Shown piece after piece: positions 42,151 to 52,246 of a stretch of DNA of 64,000 nucleotides; position 1 is the first letter of the stretch; the number at the start of each line of letters is the position of its first letter. The stretch comes from Chitinophagaceae bacterium (GTDB taxonomy: Bacteria > Bacteroidota > Bacteroidia > Chitinophagales > Chitinophagaceae). Under the pieces are notes generated by a model. The model was not told where the DNA came from and searched no databases. It saw only the letters and a list, made by a program, of their open reading frames with translations. Location: contig JADLCD010000022.1 in the NCBI GenBank assembly GCA_020847395.1, forward strand, positions 1 to 64,000. Reading direction: 5' to 3'. Position numbers and translations under genes: made by a program.

Positions 42151-43653
42151 ATGAGCACGATAAGAAGGCAAAGCATTATTTCATCAATAGTTATATATGT
42201 TGGTTTTGCTATTGGTATGCTCAATGTGTATTTTTTTACGAAGGAGGGGTTGTTTGCAGAAGGGCAATACGGTTTAACAGGTGTATTTATTGCTATATCG
42301 CTTGCCATGCAGGCCTTTGCGGCTTTTGGCATGCCTGCATATATTTATAAATTTTACCCATATTATAGCCATCATATTACTTAAAATAAAAACGACATGC
42401 TTACCTGGGCATTGCTGGTAAGCATCATAGGATTTATTATTGTGATGATTGGCGGATGGTTATTAAAAGATGTTGTAGTAAAAAAATACAATACCAATGC
42501 GCCGGAATTAGTAAACTATTATTACTGGATATTTCCGATGGCTTTCGGGCTTACCATTTATACAACGCTTGAAGCCTATACGCAGATCATTAAAAAGCCG
42601 GTACTTACCAATTTTTTGCGGGAGGTAGAATGGAGATTGATCACAACAGTACTGATTGTATTATTTATTTTTCATGTCATTAAAGATTTCTCCCTGTTCA
42701 TTAAGCTCTATGCTTTAGGTTATCCTGTAATAGCATTAACCTTACTTGCTTATCTTATCTATACAAAAAAACTCCATATCAACTTTTCGGCAAGCAAAGT
42801 AACAAGGCGGTATCTTAAAAAAATAGTTTCATTTTGTGTTTTTGTATATTCCGGTACATTAATCTTTACACTTTCGCAGGTTTTTGATACAATGGTGATT
42901 GCATCCGTTTTAAAAGACGGTTTGGAGAAAGCCGCAATATTCACACTTGCGCAAACCATGACGAGTATAATACAGGCGCCGCAGCGTGGCATTGTGGCTG
43001 CGTCTATCGCACATTTATCCCAAGCATGGAAAGATAAAAACCTGCCGCTTTTACAAAAGATATACCAGCGGTCTTCTATTAATTTGTTGCTTTTTGCAGG
43101 AGGAATTTTTTTACTGATAACATTAAATTATACCGAAGCAATATATACCCTGAAACTAAAGCCTGCTTATATTTTTGGTTTTTCTGCGTTTATCGTTTTA
43201 GGACTTACCAAAGTTGTTGACCTCGGCACCGGGCTTAATGCACAAATCATCGGCACATCTAATTACTGGCGGTTCGAGCTGGTTTGCGGTATCATCTTAC
43301 TGGCGCTTACATTACCGCTTACGTATATTTTTGTAAAGCGGTATGATATATTAGGGCCACCTGTCGCATCATTAATCTCAACCATCGTTTACAATACCAT
43401 ACGAATCATTTTTCTCTGGAAGAAATTTAAGCTGCAACCCTTCACCAAAGAAAGCGTATATACATTGCTTGTGGCATCAGTTTGTTTTGTTATTTGTTAT
43501 TTTCTTTTTAGAAATATGCATGGACTTCCCGGGCTTATTATACGCAGTACTGTATTTCTTTTATTATATGGCAGCAGTATTATAGCCTTTAATCTTTCGC
43601 CGGATGTGAAGCCTGTATGGAACACAGTAAAAAAACGAATAGGAATTAAATAG
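42151..43653 (+). pseudogene. Wzx-like polysaccharide flippase with one in-frame stop
   Basis: Membrane protein of the MATE/Wzx superfamily that would flip lipid-linked sugar chains. The reading frame starts at MSTIRRQSIISSIVIYVGF and runs to residue 77 (YYSHHIT), where TAA at 42382-42384 interrupts it. Without a frame change it continues NKNDMLTWALLVSIIGF to a normal end at RIGIK, giving about 500 codons in all and 12 or so hydrophobic segments. An ATG 12 bp after the stop could allow re-initiation. The gene is therefore either inactivated, split, read through, or carries a sequencing error. Confidence 0.75.
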
Positions 43654-43712
43654 GCTGGCGTGTAGTTTATAATTTTTATACTGTTCTTACAAATAATTTG
43701 TTTTAGAAAAAA

Positions 43713-43868
43713 TTAATACAAGCAGGCATAAGGCAACATGTCTGGCAATGCTACGAAACCTTCTCTGTGGCGGTTAATATCTTTACCTCCATATTCCGAA
43801 CTGGCAAACCAGATAGCATACAAATTAACCTGCAAGCCAGCTAAGTACCCGGTATACAGTATCCCGCA
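43713..43868 (-). pseudogene. Coding-like fragment, unassigned
   Basis: On the minus strand a start-less open frame of about 51 codons encodes YLAGLQVNLYAIWFASSEYG, then GKDINRHREGFVALPDMLPY, and ends at TAA 43713-43715. Its residue mix looks like protein rather than random DNA, but I do not recognise it and the upstream half is missing. It fills most of the gap before nadB. Confidence 0.25.
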
Positions 43869-43911
43869 TCAATTCTCCCTACATCGTCTTATCTTGCGCT
43901 AAACATAATCA

Positions 43912-45537
43912 ATGCTTATGCAAACTGATTTTCTTGTCATTGGTTCAGGTATAGCAGGGCTTACATACGCTTTAAAAGTTGCTAAAGACTGCCCGGATAA
44001 AAAGGTATTGATCTTCACCAAAACCACATCTGACGAAACAAATACCAAGTATGCACAGGGTGGGATAGCCGGCGTGTGGGATAATGAAAAAGACAGTTTT
44101 GACAAGCATATTGAAGATACATTAATAGCCGGGGATGGCTTATGCAATGAGAAAGTAGTAGAGATTGTAGTAAAAGAAGGCGTAGACCGTATAAGAGAAA
44201 TTATTGATTGGGGAGCTAAATTTGATAAAGATGATGATGGAGATTATGCATTAGGAAAGGAAGGCGGGCACAGCGAATACCGCATACTGCATCATAAAGA
44301 TGTAACCGGCCGCGAAATGGAAAGAGCATTGCTTGAGGCCGTAAAGCAGCAGCCGAATATCGAAATGATCACACATTGTTTTGTGGTTGATATCATCACG
44401 CAGCATCATCTCGGTTATCTTGTTACAAAAGCAACACCTGATATTGAATGCTTTGGCGTATATGCCTTAAATCTTCATACAAAAAAAATAGAAAAAATCC
44501 TGGCTTCTATTACCCTGCTTGCCACAGGCGGTAACGGGCAGGTATACCGCACCACTACCAACCCTGCTATTGCTACAGGCGACGGCGTTGCAATGGCTTA
44601 CCGCGCAAAAGGCAGGATAGAAAATATGGAATTTATCCAGTTTCACCCCACGGCATTATACGAAGCCGGTTTAAGAGGACAGGCTTTCCTGATTACTGAA
44701 GCGGTACGCGGCGATGGTGGTATTTTACGCAATAACGAAGGCGAAGCGTTTATGGAAAGATATGATGAACGTAAAGATCTTGCCCCCCGTGACATTGTTG
44801 CAAGAGCCATAGACAATGAAATGAAACGTACCGGTACTGAGCATGTATGGCTCGACTGCCGCCACATGGGCAAAGAAAAATTCATTCATCATTTCCCAAA
44901 CATTTATGAAAAATGTATGGCGATGGGAATTGACATCACTAAAAATATGATACCTGTTGCACCGGCAGCGCATTATAGTTGCGGAGGCATTAAAACAGAT
45001 GAATGGGCAAAAACATCTATCAAACATTTGTATGCCGCAGGCGAATGCGCTTCTACAGGATTGCATGGCGCTAACCGCCTTGCGAGCAACTCACTGCTTG
45101 AGGCAATGGTATTTGCACACAGGGCTTATGCAGATGCGGTAAAGAAAATAAAAGACAGCTCCGGTGAAGAATGGGGAAAGTGGGACAGGAATAACATTCC
45201 TGACTGGAGGGCGGAAGGCACAACGGCACCAAAAGAAATGATTCTTATTACGCAAAGTCTCAAAGAACTGCAATTGCTGATGAGCGATTATGTAGGTATT
45301 GTAAGAACCAATGTGCGTTTGGAAAGAGCCATGCGCCGTTTGGATTTACTGCATGAAGAAACAGAAGAATTATATAAAACCACAGAAGTATCTCCCCAGC
45401 TTTGCCAGTTGCGTAATATGATTACAGCAGGATATCTTATTGTGAAGTCTGCAACCTTCAGGCATGAAAGCAGGGGGTTGCACTACAATACGGATTATTT
45501 GCAGAAGAGCGATATTGTGCAGAATATTGTGTTGTAG
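43912..45537 (+). CDS. nadB: L-aspartate oxidase
   Basis: FAD enzyme oxidising L-aspartate to iminoaspartate, the first step of de novo NAD synthesis. The 541-residue protein has the FAD-binding GSGIAGLTYAL near residue 12, the TKYAQGGIAGVWD block, EGGHSEYRILHHKDVTGREM with the catalytic region, FHPTALYEAG, RGDGGILRN, and APAAHYSCGGIKTDEWAKTS with LHGANRLASNSLLE. nadA and nadC are not adjacent. A second ATG six bases in is equally possible. Confidence 0.96.
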   Translation: MLMQTDFLVIGSGIAGLTYALKVAKDCPDKKVLIFTKTTSDETNTKYAQGGIAGVWDNEKDSFDKHIEDTLIAGDGLCNEKVVEIVVKEGVDRIREIIDWGAKFDKDDDGDYALGKEGGHSEYRILHHKDVTGREMERALLEAVKQQPNIEMITHCFVVDIITQHHLGYLVTKATPDIECFGVYALNLHTKKIEKILASITLLATGGNGQVYRTTTNPAIATGDGVAMAYRAKGRIENMEFIQFHPTALYEAGLRGQAFLITEAVRGDGGILRNNEGEAFMERYDERKDLAPRDIVARAIDNEMKRTGTEHVWLDCRHMGKEKFIHHFPNIYEKCMAMGIDITKNMIPVAPAAHYSCGGIKTDEWAKTSIKHLYAAGECASTGLHGANRLASNSLLEAMVFAHRAYADAVKKIKDSSGEEWGKWDRNNIPDWRAEGTTAPKEMILITQSLKELQLLMSDYVGIVRTNVRLERAMRRLDLLHEETEELYKTTEVSPQLCQLRNMITAGYLIVKSATFRHESRGLHYNTDYLQKSDIVQNIVL

Positions 45538-45579
45538 AGACAAGGCATATTGTAGAGACAAGGCATGCCTTGTCTCTAC
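45534..45579. repeat. Palindromic repeat GTAGAGACAAGGCAT, one and a half copies
   Basis: A half copy at 45534-45548 is followed by a perfect 28-bp palindrome at 45552-45579 with core GACAAGGCATGCCTTGTC. The nadB stop codon overlaps the first half copy. The core recurs at 35004-35021. Confidence 0.75.
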
Positions 45580-45614
45580 GCCTGAAATCCTGCAACCGGT
45601 TTTCAAATCCGGGT

Positions 45615-45622
45615 TATCTTTG
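45615..45622 (+). promoter_or_regulatory. Bacteroidota -7 box (TATCTTTG) for the acyltransferase
   Basis: Exact TAnnTTTG match followed by CGCC and then ATG 45627, so the transcript would be almost leaderless. Confidence 0.55.
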
Positions 45623-45626
45623 CGCC

Positions 45627-46535
45627 ATGTATTATATAGTATTGGCATTGTTGTACCTGTTTTCTTTTTTGCCATTCTGGATTATTTATCGCATTTCAGA
45701 TTTTTTTTATTTTATCCTCCATTATGTTATTGGCTACAGGAGAGTATTGCTGATGAAAAACCTCAGCATTGCTTTTCCGGAAAAAACGGAGCAGGAGAAA
45801 AAACAGATCATAAAAAAATTTTATAGAAATTTTACAGATACTTTTCTTGAAGCAATCAAATTGCTTTCCATGTCGCAAAAAAGCTTGGAAAAGAGAATAC
45901 AGTTTGATCCTTCTATCTTTAAAAAATTATATGCTTCCGGAAAAAGCTGCCAGGTACACCTGGGGCATAATTTTAACTGGGAATGGGTTAACGTAAGAGT
46001 TACCCGCGAGCTTCCTTATGATTTTCTTGTGGTGTATATGCCCATAGGAAACAAAGTGATAGACCGGCTTTTTAAATATTTCAGGGAAAAAATGGGCTCC
46101 AAAATGCTGGCGGCTACAGATATGAAGAACGCAATGATCCCTTACAGAAATACCCAATATTTATTAGCACTGGTTGCAGATCAGAATCCCGGCAACCCGC
46201 AAAAAGCATATTGGGTTAATTTTTTTGGAAGGCCAACTCCTTTTGTAAAAGGCCCGGAAAAAAATGCACGCTTCAATAATATCCCGGTAGTATTTGCCCG
46301 CTTTTATAAAATAAAACGCGGGCATTATGTTATTGAAACCAAACTTGCTACGCAAAATCCGGCCGAAATGAAAGATGGCCAGTTAACGTTAGAGTACGTT
46401 CGCTACCTGGAAGAAGTAATCCGCAAGCAACCTGAAGTGTACCTTTGGAGCCATAACCGCTGGAAATTTGATTATAAAGAGGAATATGCTAATTTGAAAG
46501 TAGACGATAACGCAGGTACAACTATTAGCGCTTAG
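45627..46535 (+). CDS. Lipid A acyltransferase-like protein (LpxL/HtrB family)
   Basis: Membrane-associated acyltransferase that adds a secondary acyl chain to lipid A or a related lipid. The product of about 302 residues has an N-terminal membrane helix (about 2-22), the GYRRVLLMKNLSIAFPEKTE segment, the catalytic HX4-type block VHLGHNFNWEW, and downstream LVADQNPGNPQKAYWVNFFG with FVKGPEKNA. ATG 45627 fits both the family N terminus and the upstream promoter box; an earlier in-frame ATG at 45570 adds 19 unlikely residues. Confidence 0.88.
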   Translation: MYYIVLALLYLFSFLPFWIIYRISDFFYFILHYVIGYRRVLLMKNLSIAFPEKTEQEKKQIIKKFYRNFTDTFLEAIKLLSMSQKSLEKRIQFDPSIFKKLYASGKSCQVHLGHNFNWEWVNVRVTRELPYDFLVVYMPIGNKVIDRLFKYFREKMGSKMLAATDMKNAMIPYRNTQYLLALVADQNPGNPQKAYWVNFFGRPTPFVKGPEKNARFNNIPVVFARFYKIKRGHYVIETKLATQNPAEMKDGQLTLEYVRYLEEVIRKQPEVYLWSHNRWKFDYKEEYANLKVDDNAGTTISA

Positions 46536-46558
46536 TATTACCTGGCAACACATTACTT

Positions 46559-47140
46559 TTACAACACGCCTTCATATACATCCTGTAGTACAATAGTAAA
46601 ATCAATACTGTTGATGCGCATCGTACCGGCTTTCTCTTTGTACTCTTCAAAGCGCCACGCATTATCCGGTTGTTTTCTGCCTATGCGGATAAACATTTTT
46701 GCCGAATCTATTGTGATGTATTCTTTCAGAGATTCAATCTGCATGTAGTAAAAAAACTTTTTGCCAACATCATAATCTTCCGTTGACGGAGAAAGTATTT
46801 CAAATATAACAACAGGGTTTTTGACGGTGTCTTTTATTTCATCACTTAGTTCAGGCTCACCGCATATTATACTTGCATCAGGGTAAAAATATGATTCTTT
46901 AGCTTTTACATACACCCGCAAATCGCTGGGGTAAATATTGCAGGATTTACCTTTTAAAAAAGTTCCGGTTGCCGAAATAATATTGGAAAGAATAAGATTA
47001 TGCGATGGAGATGCTCCAGCCATTGAAACAATCATTCCTGAAACATATTCGTGCTTAGTTTTTTCTTTTCTTTCCCAGGAAAGATATTCAGCAGGCGACA
47101 TTAACGTTTGATATTTAGGCGCAGGCTCTTCAATAATCAT
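46559..47140 (-). CDS. Uma2-family (DUF820) PD-(D/E)xK nuclease-like protein
   Basis: The family has a restriction-endonuclease fold; its biological role is unclear. The product of about 193 residues shows LMSPAEYLSWERKEKTKHEY, GASPSHNLILSNI, the catalytic YPDASIICGEPEL and VVIFEILSPSTEDYDVGKKF, with the D, E and K of the PD-(D/E)xK core. ATG 47140 is preferred over an upstream in-frame start that adds a hydrophobic stretch. It is convergent with the acyltransferase gene. Confidence 0.85.
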   Translation of the reverse strand: MIIEEPAPKYQTLMSPAEYLSWERKEKTKHEYVSGMIVSMAGASPSHNLILSNIISATGTFLKGKSCNIYPSDLRVYVKAKESYFYPDASIICGEPELSDEIKDTVKNPVVIFEILSPSTEDYDVGKKFFYYMQIESLKEYITIDSAKMFIRIGRKQPDNAWRFEEYKEKAGTMRINSIDFTIVLQDVYEGVL

Positions 47141-47308
47141 ACATAAAAATAACAAATATTCAATACCCTGTCTTAACATGAAACCAATCCCCCAAATTTA
47201 CCTCTCGTAATTTTTTTTTATCCTGTTAACCCGCTAATACGCCTCTCAAAAAAATCCTGTGATGTTCAATCACAATCTTTTTACCTTTCCGTATAAATAT
47301 CATCGCTT

Positions 47309-49936
47309 ATGTATGCAAAGAGTTTTTTAATGGCAGTAGCATGTGGAATGCTTACTGTTGCAGCCGGGGCGCAAAAAAAGAGCGCTACACCGCCGGCTGA
47401 TACTACAAAAAAAGTTGCGCCTCCCGCAGCACCCAAGCCTTCTGTTGCTGATAAAGTAAAATCCAGCAAAAAAACAGACGGGCTTTTTGTTGTATACCAG
47501 GATACGGCAACAGGAAGTGTGCAATTGTATATCAAAAAACCACAGCTTGGTAAAGAATATATTTACCAGAGTTTTTCAATGGGCGGACCCACCCAGTTAT
47601 TTCTTAACCAGAATATGATCCGCCAGACTTTTATTTTCAGTATTAATAAGAGTTATGATAAGCTTGAGTTTACACAGCAGAATACAAACTTTTATTATGA
47701 CCCCGCCAATGCAGTAAGTAAAGCAGCGAATGTTGACGCAGCGCCTGCAAATTTCTTTACGGAAAAAATAGTAGCCGAAGATTCAACAGGCTATCTTATT
47801 GCAGCAGATGGATTGTTTTTGAGTGAGAAGCTTGATCCTATACGGCCTACAATACCCCCGAGTATTCCGCCAACAATGGTGTTTAACCTGGGTATGCTCA
47901 ACACGGCAAAATCAAAATACTCAAACATCAGGTCGTACCCTGATAATACTGATATTATTGTTGACCTGGCGTATGATAATCCAATGCCATTTAATGGTGG
48001 TGGCGCTGATATTACAGATGCACGTTATAACCGCATCCGTATGCAGCATTCATTTTTAGAAGTTCCGAAAAATGATTTTAAACCACGCAGAGATGATCCG
48101 CGTATTGGATACTTTGGCGCTGAAGTAAACGATCTCACTTCTATTGCTGCCACACCATATAAAGATTTCATCAGCAGGTGGAACCTCGTAAAAAAAGATC
48201 CTGCCGCTGCTGTAAGCGAACCTGTTGAGCCTGTAGTATACTGGATAGAAAATACAACCCCGGTGGAATACCGCCAGATAATAAAAGAAGCCGGAGAAAA
48301 ATGGAACGAAGCTTTTGAAAAAGCCGGTTTTAAAAATGCCATTGTAATGAAGATCATGCCTGATACCGCTACCTGGGATCCGGCAGATATACGTTATAAT
48401 GTTATCCGCTGGGTAAGCAGCCCTTATCCCAGCTATGGCGCTATCGGCCCCAGCTTCTTTAATCCAAGAACAGGTCAAATTTTAGGTGCCGATATTACAG
48501 TTGAATGGAGAAGCGGTGCAGGAACTCCTGCATTTGATGATTTGTTTAATGGCAATTCAGGTGCAACAGGATTTGCTAATGTAGCGTTGCCCTGGGAAGC
48601 CAATGCAACAGCCGATATTACAACACCTCATTTAAGCTTCGGTAAATCTCATCTCGCCTCCTGCAATATTGCACAGGAGCTGCAGGCGCAATATACCGCC
48701 GGATTAACCATGCTTGAAACACTTGATAACAAACCCGAAGAAGTAAAGCAAATGCATAAAGAGTTCCTTATCTATCTTATTATGCATGAAATGGGGCACA
48801 CGCTTGGACTGAACCATAATATGAAAGCCAGCCAGATGTTGAGTCCGGCACAGGTAAATGATAAATCAATTACTGAAAAAATAGGGATGATTGGTTCGGT
48901 GATGGATTATCCTTCTATTAATGTAAGCCTCGACCGCAGCAAACAGGGCAATTACTATACTGTAAAAGCAGGGCCTTATGATTTGTGGGCAATTGAATAT
49001 GGATACACCCCCTTTTCTGCCGGGGAAGAAAAGTCAGGGCTTGATAAAATTTTAAGCCGCAGCACCGATCCACAACTTACGTTTGGCAACGATGCAGATG
49101 ATATGCGTTCGCCGGGTGGTGGTATCGACCCACGCGTAATGATTAATGATATGAGTAATGATATGGTTACTTATGCAGAGGACAGGTTTAAGCTCATTAA
49201 TACTATGCTGCCTAAGCTGAAAGATCGTTACAGCCAGCCAGGGCAGAGTTATCAATTATTACGCCAGCGCTATCTTATGCTGCAATCACAACGCTTGCAG
49301 ATGGCAAATGCAGTTAGCCGTTATATTGGCGGCGTATATGTAGACAGAAGTTTTGCCGGTCAGCAAACCAATGCAAAACCATTTACACCGGTGCCCGCAG
49401 AGCTGCAAAAGAAATCGTTAGCGCTGCTGAACAAGTATATATTCTCCCCTTCTACTTTTACAACTGACGGGGCTTTGTTTCCATACCTTCAGCTACAACG
49501 CCGGGGCTTTAACTTTTTTGGTTCAACAGAAGACTATAAACCGCAAATTATAGCGCAAAGTATCCAGCTATCATTACTTGCTCAGTTGCTTCACCCGGTA
49601 ACATTGCAGCGTATAAACAATAGTGGTTTATATGGTAATACATATACTACTGCAGATGTGATGGCTGATCTTACTAAATATATTTTTGCGGAAGATTTAA
49701 AAAAAAATGTGAATTTATATCGCCTGAACCTGCAAACAGAATATGTAAAAGCATTATCAGCTATAGCTACAGGTGCTTTACCTTCTACCTATGACAATGC
49801 ATCTAAGTCAGCGGCATTATCATCTTTGAAAAAGATAAAAGCCTTACTGCCAACAGCAGTATCAACCAATGAGCAAACAAGAGCGCATCGCACTAATTTG
49901 AATTTCTTAATCGATAAGGCTTTGTCGGTAAAATAA
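47309..49936 (+). CDS. Secreted zinc metalloprotease of metzincin type (DUF5117/DUF5118-like)
   Basis: Predicted exported protease. The 875-residue protein has a signal peptide (about 1-21), a low-complexity Pro/Ala/Lys linker, a large N-terminal beta domain, then the zinc site HEMGHTLGLNH (His 493, Glu 494, His 497, His 503) followed by the Met-turn in GSVMDYPSINV. The pattern and length match the Bacteroidota zinc-dependent metalloproteases annotated with DUF5117, DUF5118 and DUF4953. It ends at a strong two-way terminator. Confidence 0.9.
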   Translation: MYAKSFLMAVACGMLTVAAGAQKKSATPPADTTKKVAPPAAPKPSVADKVKSSKKTDGLFVVYQDTATGSVQLYIKKPQLGKEYIYQSFSMGGPTQLFLNQNMIRQTFIFSINKSYDKLEFTQQNTNFYYDPANAVSKAANVDAAPANFFTEKIVAEDSTGYLIAADGLFLSEKLDPIRPTIPPSIPPTMVFNLGMLNTAKSKYSNIRSYPDNTDIIVDLAYDNPMPFNGGGADITDARYNRIRMQHSFLEVPKNDFKPRRDDPRIGYFGAEVNDLTSIAATPYKDFISRWNLVKKDPAAAVSEPVEPVVYWIENTTPVEYRQIIKEAGEKWNEAFEKAGFKNAIVMKIMPDTATWDPADIRYNVIRWVSSPYPSYGAIGPSFFNPRTGQILGADITVEWRSGAGTPAFDDLFNGNSGATGFANVALPWEANATADITTPHLSFGKSHLASCNIAQELQAQYTAGLTMLETLDNKPEEVKQMHKEFLIYLIMHEMGHTLGLNHNMKASQMLSPAQVNDKSITEKIGMIGSVMDYPSINVSLDRSKQGNYYTVKAGPYDLWAIEYGYTPFSAGEEKSGLDKILSRSTDPQLTFGNDADDMRSPGGGIDPRVMINDMSNDMVTYAEDRFKLINTMLPKLKDRYSQPGQSYQLLRQRYLMLQSQRLQMANAVSRYIGGVYVDRSFAGQQTNAKPFTPVPAELQKKSLALLNKYIFSPSTFTTDGALFPYLQLQRRGFNFFGSTEDYKPQIIAQSIQLSLLAQLLHPVTLQRINNSGLYGNTYTTADVMADLTKYIFAEDLKKNVNLYRLNLQTEYVKALSAIATGALPSTYDNASKSAALSSLKKIKALLPTAVSTNEQTRAHRTNLNFLIDKALSVK

Positions 49937-49954
49937 GCGGGTATTGATTTTATT

Positions 49955-49991
49955 AAAAAAGGAAAAGCATACATCATGCTTTTCCTTTTTT
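49955..49991. terminator. Bidirectional terminator between metalloprotease and btuB-like gene
   Basis: AAAAAAGGAAAAGCAT-ACATC-ATGCTTTTCCTTTTTT forms a 16-bp perfect stem with T-runs on both strands (arms 49955-49970 and 49976-49991). It serves the plus-strand protease gene and the convergent receptor gene. Confidence 0.88.
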
Positions 49992-50029
49992 ATTGCACAT
50001 CATTTATTTTTACAATTTATTTTTTGTAA

Positions 50030-51916
50030 CTATATCTTCACCCTTATACCGCCGGTGAAATTAAAACCGGGTGTGCTATAGCCATATACTTCTGTATACT
50101 TTGCATTTGTTATGTTTTTTACATCTGCAAAAAATTTTATCCTGCTTTTTGCAACAGCATATTCTGCATATGCATTCCACAATATATAGCTTGATAATGT
50201 AACCGCTTTTTGCGAATAAGTACTCATATCATAATACAAATCACTTCTTTTACCATAGCTGTTAATTTGCGTGCTGATGAAAAATTGCGGGGTAAGCTGG
50301 TAACCGATATTCGCGCCAAAGCTATGTTTGGGCCTGCGGATAAGATTGGAATAAGTAGAATCTTTATTGTTTGATTTTGTAGTTACTTCGCCCTCAACAT
50401 AAGCATAAAACATTTTTACGCGCAGGTTTTTGCCAATGTACAAAGCAGGCTCAATTTCAAATCCATTATCATTTTGTTTGTCGAGATTGATAAGCTGGAA
50501 AGAAGGTCCGTAGATAATAATATGTTCAATCTTACGCTTAAAATAAACCGCTCTTATATCCAGTACTTCTGATAGTACAGTTGCCTGCACACCACCCTCA
50601 ATGGTAGATGATGTTTCAGGTTCAAGATCAGGATTTGCACTATATGGGCCATACAACATAGAGAGTGATGGCGCTTTATATGCAGTAGCGTAGTTGGCAA
50701 ATATTTTTACTTTACTGTTAATGGTAAATGAAGGATTAATGCTGTAAGTAAAGTTGTCGCCGTATTTTGAATGTTTATTATATCGTCCGCCAAGCTCAAG
50801 ATTGAAACCTCCTATATCTTTTAAGAAAAAAGAAAGATAGGGGCTGGTTAATTCAGCAGTAGGATTTTTAGGCGTAGCAGTTTCATCATTCAGTTTTTGT
50901 TTGTTGTAATGAATACCTGCCAGCAATTGTATATGCTGGTTAAAAGAATAGTTACCAAAAAATTCAAGTGTTTTCTTATTACCGGCATAAGGGTAGGTTC
51001 CCCATGAATCACTAAATGTGCGGTTTACTTCATCATAATCATAGAATGCAGTAAGTGCGCCTTTTGCAAAACTATATTCAGCCTGCGCGCCTGTGGTAAA
51101 CATTTGCGCTTTATAGGTTGCATCGGCATCTGTAAAAGAACCGCCATCATAACCGCCATTAAAATACGAATAGCGGAAATATGGTTTTAAATGCAGGCCT
51201 TTGGCAAGCTTCACATTAAAGTCAGCATTAAATGCATTTTGATTAAAACCATCTTTGTCAAAACTTTTTGCCGCGGTAGTATCTTCTGCTTCGGAAATTC
51301 CTTTTGTTTGGTAGTGTGTAAAACCGATATTATAAGAGGAACCTTCAGCTGAGCCGCTGATGCCAGCATTAGCCTTAATGGTGTTATATGAACCGGCTGA
51401 AAAACCTGCATAGCCCTGCGCCGGTTTATCAGCTCCTTTTTTTGTAATGATATTAATTACACCTGCTATTGCATCTGAGCCATATAAAGTTGACTGTGCG
51501 CCTTTTAAAATTTCTATGCGCTCAATTTGTTCAAGCGTAAACATTCTTACATCAAATGCGCCACCTGTACCTGAAGGATCACTAACCGGTATGCCATTAA
51601 GTAAGATGACTGTGTAATCCGTTTTGGCACCCCGCAGGTAAACGCTCTTGTCTTTGCCAGGGTTGCTGTAAGCGCCATTAATGATCAACCCGGCTTCATC
51701 ATTCAGCAACTGCGAAAGATCTTTGCCATTGCTTCTTTCTATATCTTCTTTGGTGATGATGGAAATTACCTTACCTGTTTCACTTACTTTTTTGGGGAAT
51801 CTTGTTGCGGTTATTACTACCTCGTTTAATGAAGTTCCCTTAGTGCTGTCTTCCTGCGCTGTAACTGAAGCCGACGAAAATAACAAAGCTGCCAGTAGAA
51901 AATGTTTGCTGTTCAT
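50030..51916 (-). CDS. btuB: TonB-dependent cobalamin receptor (BtuB-like)
   Basis: Outer-membrane barrel for vitamin B12 or related corrinoids. The 628-residue protein has a signal peptide (about 1-20), a TonB-box-like NEVVITATRFP, a plug (about 35-165) with LRGAKTDYTVILLNGIPVSD and GAQSTLYGSDAIAGVINIIT, and a beta-barrel ending GFNFTGGIRVKI. It resembles BtuB more than SusC: it has no N-terminal carboxypeptidase-like domain. The B12 link rests mainly on the cobalamin riboswitch immediately upstream on the same strand. Confidence 0.88.
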   Translation of the reverse strand: MNSKHFLLAALLFSSASVTAQEDSTKGTSLNEVVITATRFPKKVSETGKVISIITKEDIERSNGKDLSQLLNDEAGLIINGAYSNPGKDKSVYLRGAKTDYTVILLNGIPVSDPSGTGGAFDVRMFTLEQIERIEILKGAQSTLYGSDAIAGVINIITKKGADKPAQGYAGFSAGSYNTIKANAGISGSAEGSSYNIGFTHYQTKGISEAEDTTAAKSFDKDGFNQNAFNADFNVKLAKGLHLKPYFRYSYFNGGYDGGSFTDADATYKAQMFTTGAQAEYSFAKGALTAFYDYDEVNRTFSDSWGTYPYAGNKKTLEFFGNYSFNQHIQLLAGIHYNKQKLNDETATPKNPTAELTSPYLSFFLKDIGGFNLELGGRYNKHSKYGDNFTYSINPSFTINSKVKIFANYATAYKAPSLSMLYGPYSANPDLEPETSSTIEGGVQATVLSEVLDIRAVYFKRKIEHIIIYGPSFQLINLDKQNDNGFEIEPALYIGKNLRVKMFYAYVEGEVTTKSNNKDSTYSNLIRRPKHSFGANIGYQLTPQFFISTQINSYGKRSDLYYDMSTYSQKAVTLSSYILWNAYAEYAVAKSRIKFFADVKNITNAKYTEVYGYSTPGFNFTGGIRVKI

Positions 51917-52033
51917 TTTGATTAAATTAATTAATATAGCAAACAGGTGCAGGGGAAATTATGCGCATAAGACTATGCATATGCAGCATTCATCTCCGGC
52001 CTTTCACCCGAAAGCCTTTTGATTGTAAAGCAA

Positions 52034-52246
52034 TATACCTGGCAGGTCTTCTGGCTTGGTTTTGTGCTGGTGCCTTCCCATACCGCTTTTAGCGGTACAG
52101 TGGCAGAAGCGTCAGCAAATGAATAATGGAAGTTCAACGTGTATAAAATTCACTATTGCCTATTCCTTATTCACCAACCTTACAGCTACGGGGATAGCGC
52201 CGGACTCCATGCCTTCGGCAGACAAGTACACCGGACTTCCCTTTTA
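52034..52246 (-). ncRNA. Cobalamin riboswitch with an enlarged variable arm
   Basis: On the minus strand the core runs GGGAAGTCCGGTG (from 52241), TGGAGTCCGGCGCTATCCCC, GTAGCTGTAAGG, then after a long insert GCCACTGTACCGC, GGGAAGGCACC and AAGCCAGAAGACCTGCC (to 52041). These are the conserved B12-box segments in the right order. Between the AGCTGTAAGG and GCCACTG blocks lie about 70 nt containing GGTGAATAAGGAATAGGCAA and ATTATTCATT, which can pair. A further hairpin (GGCTTTCGGGTGAAAGGCC, 51998-52016) lies between aptamer and btuB and may be part of the expression platform. No T-run follows it, so the control mode is unclear. Confidence 0.93.
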
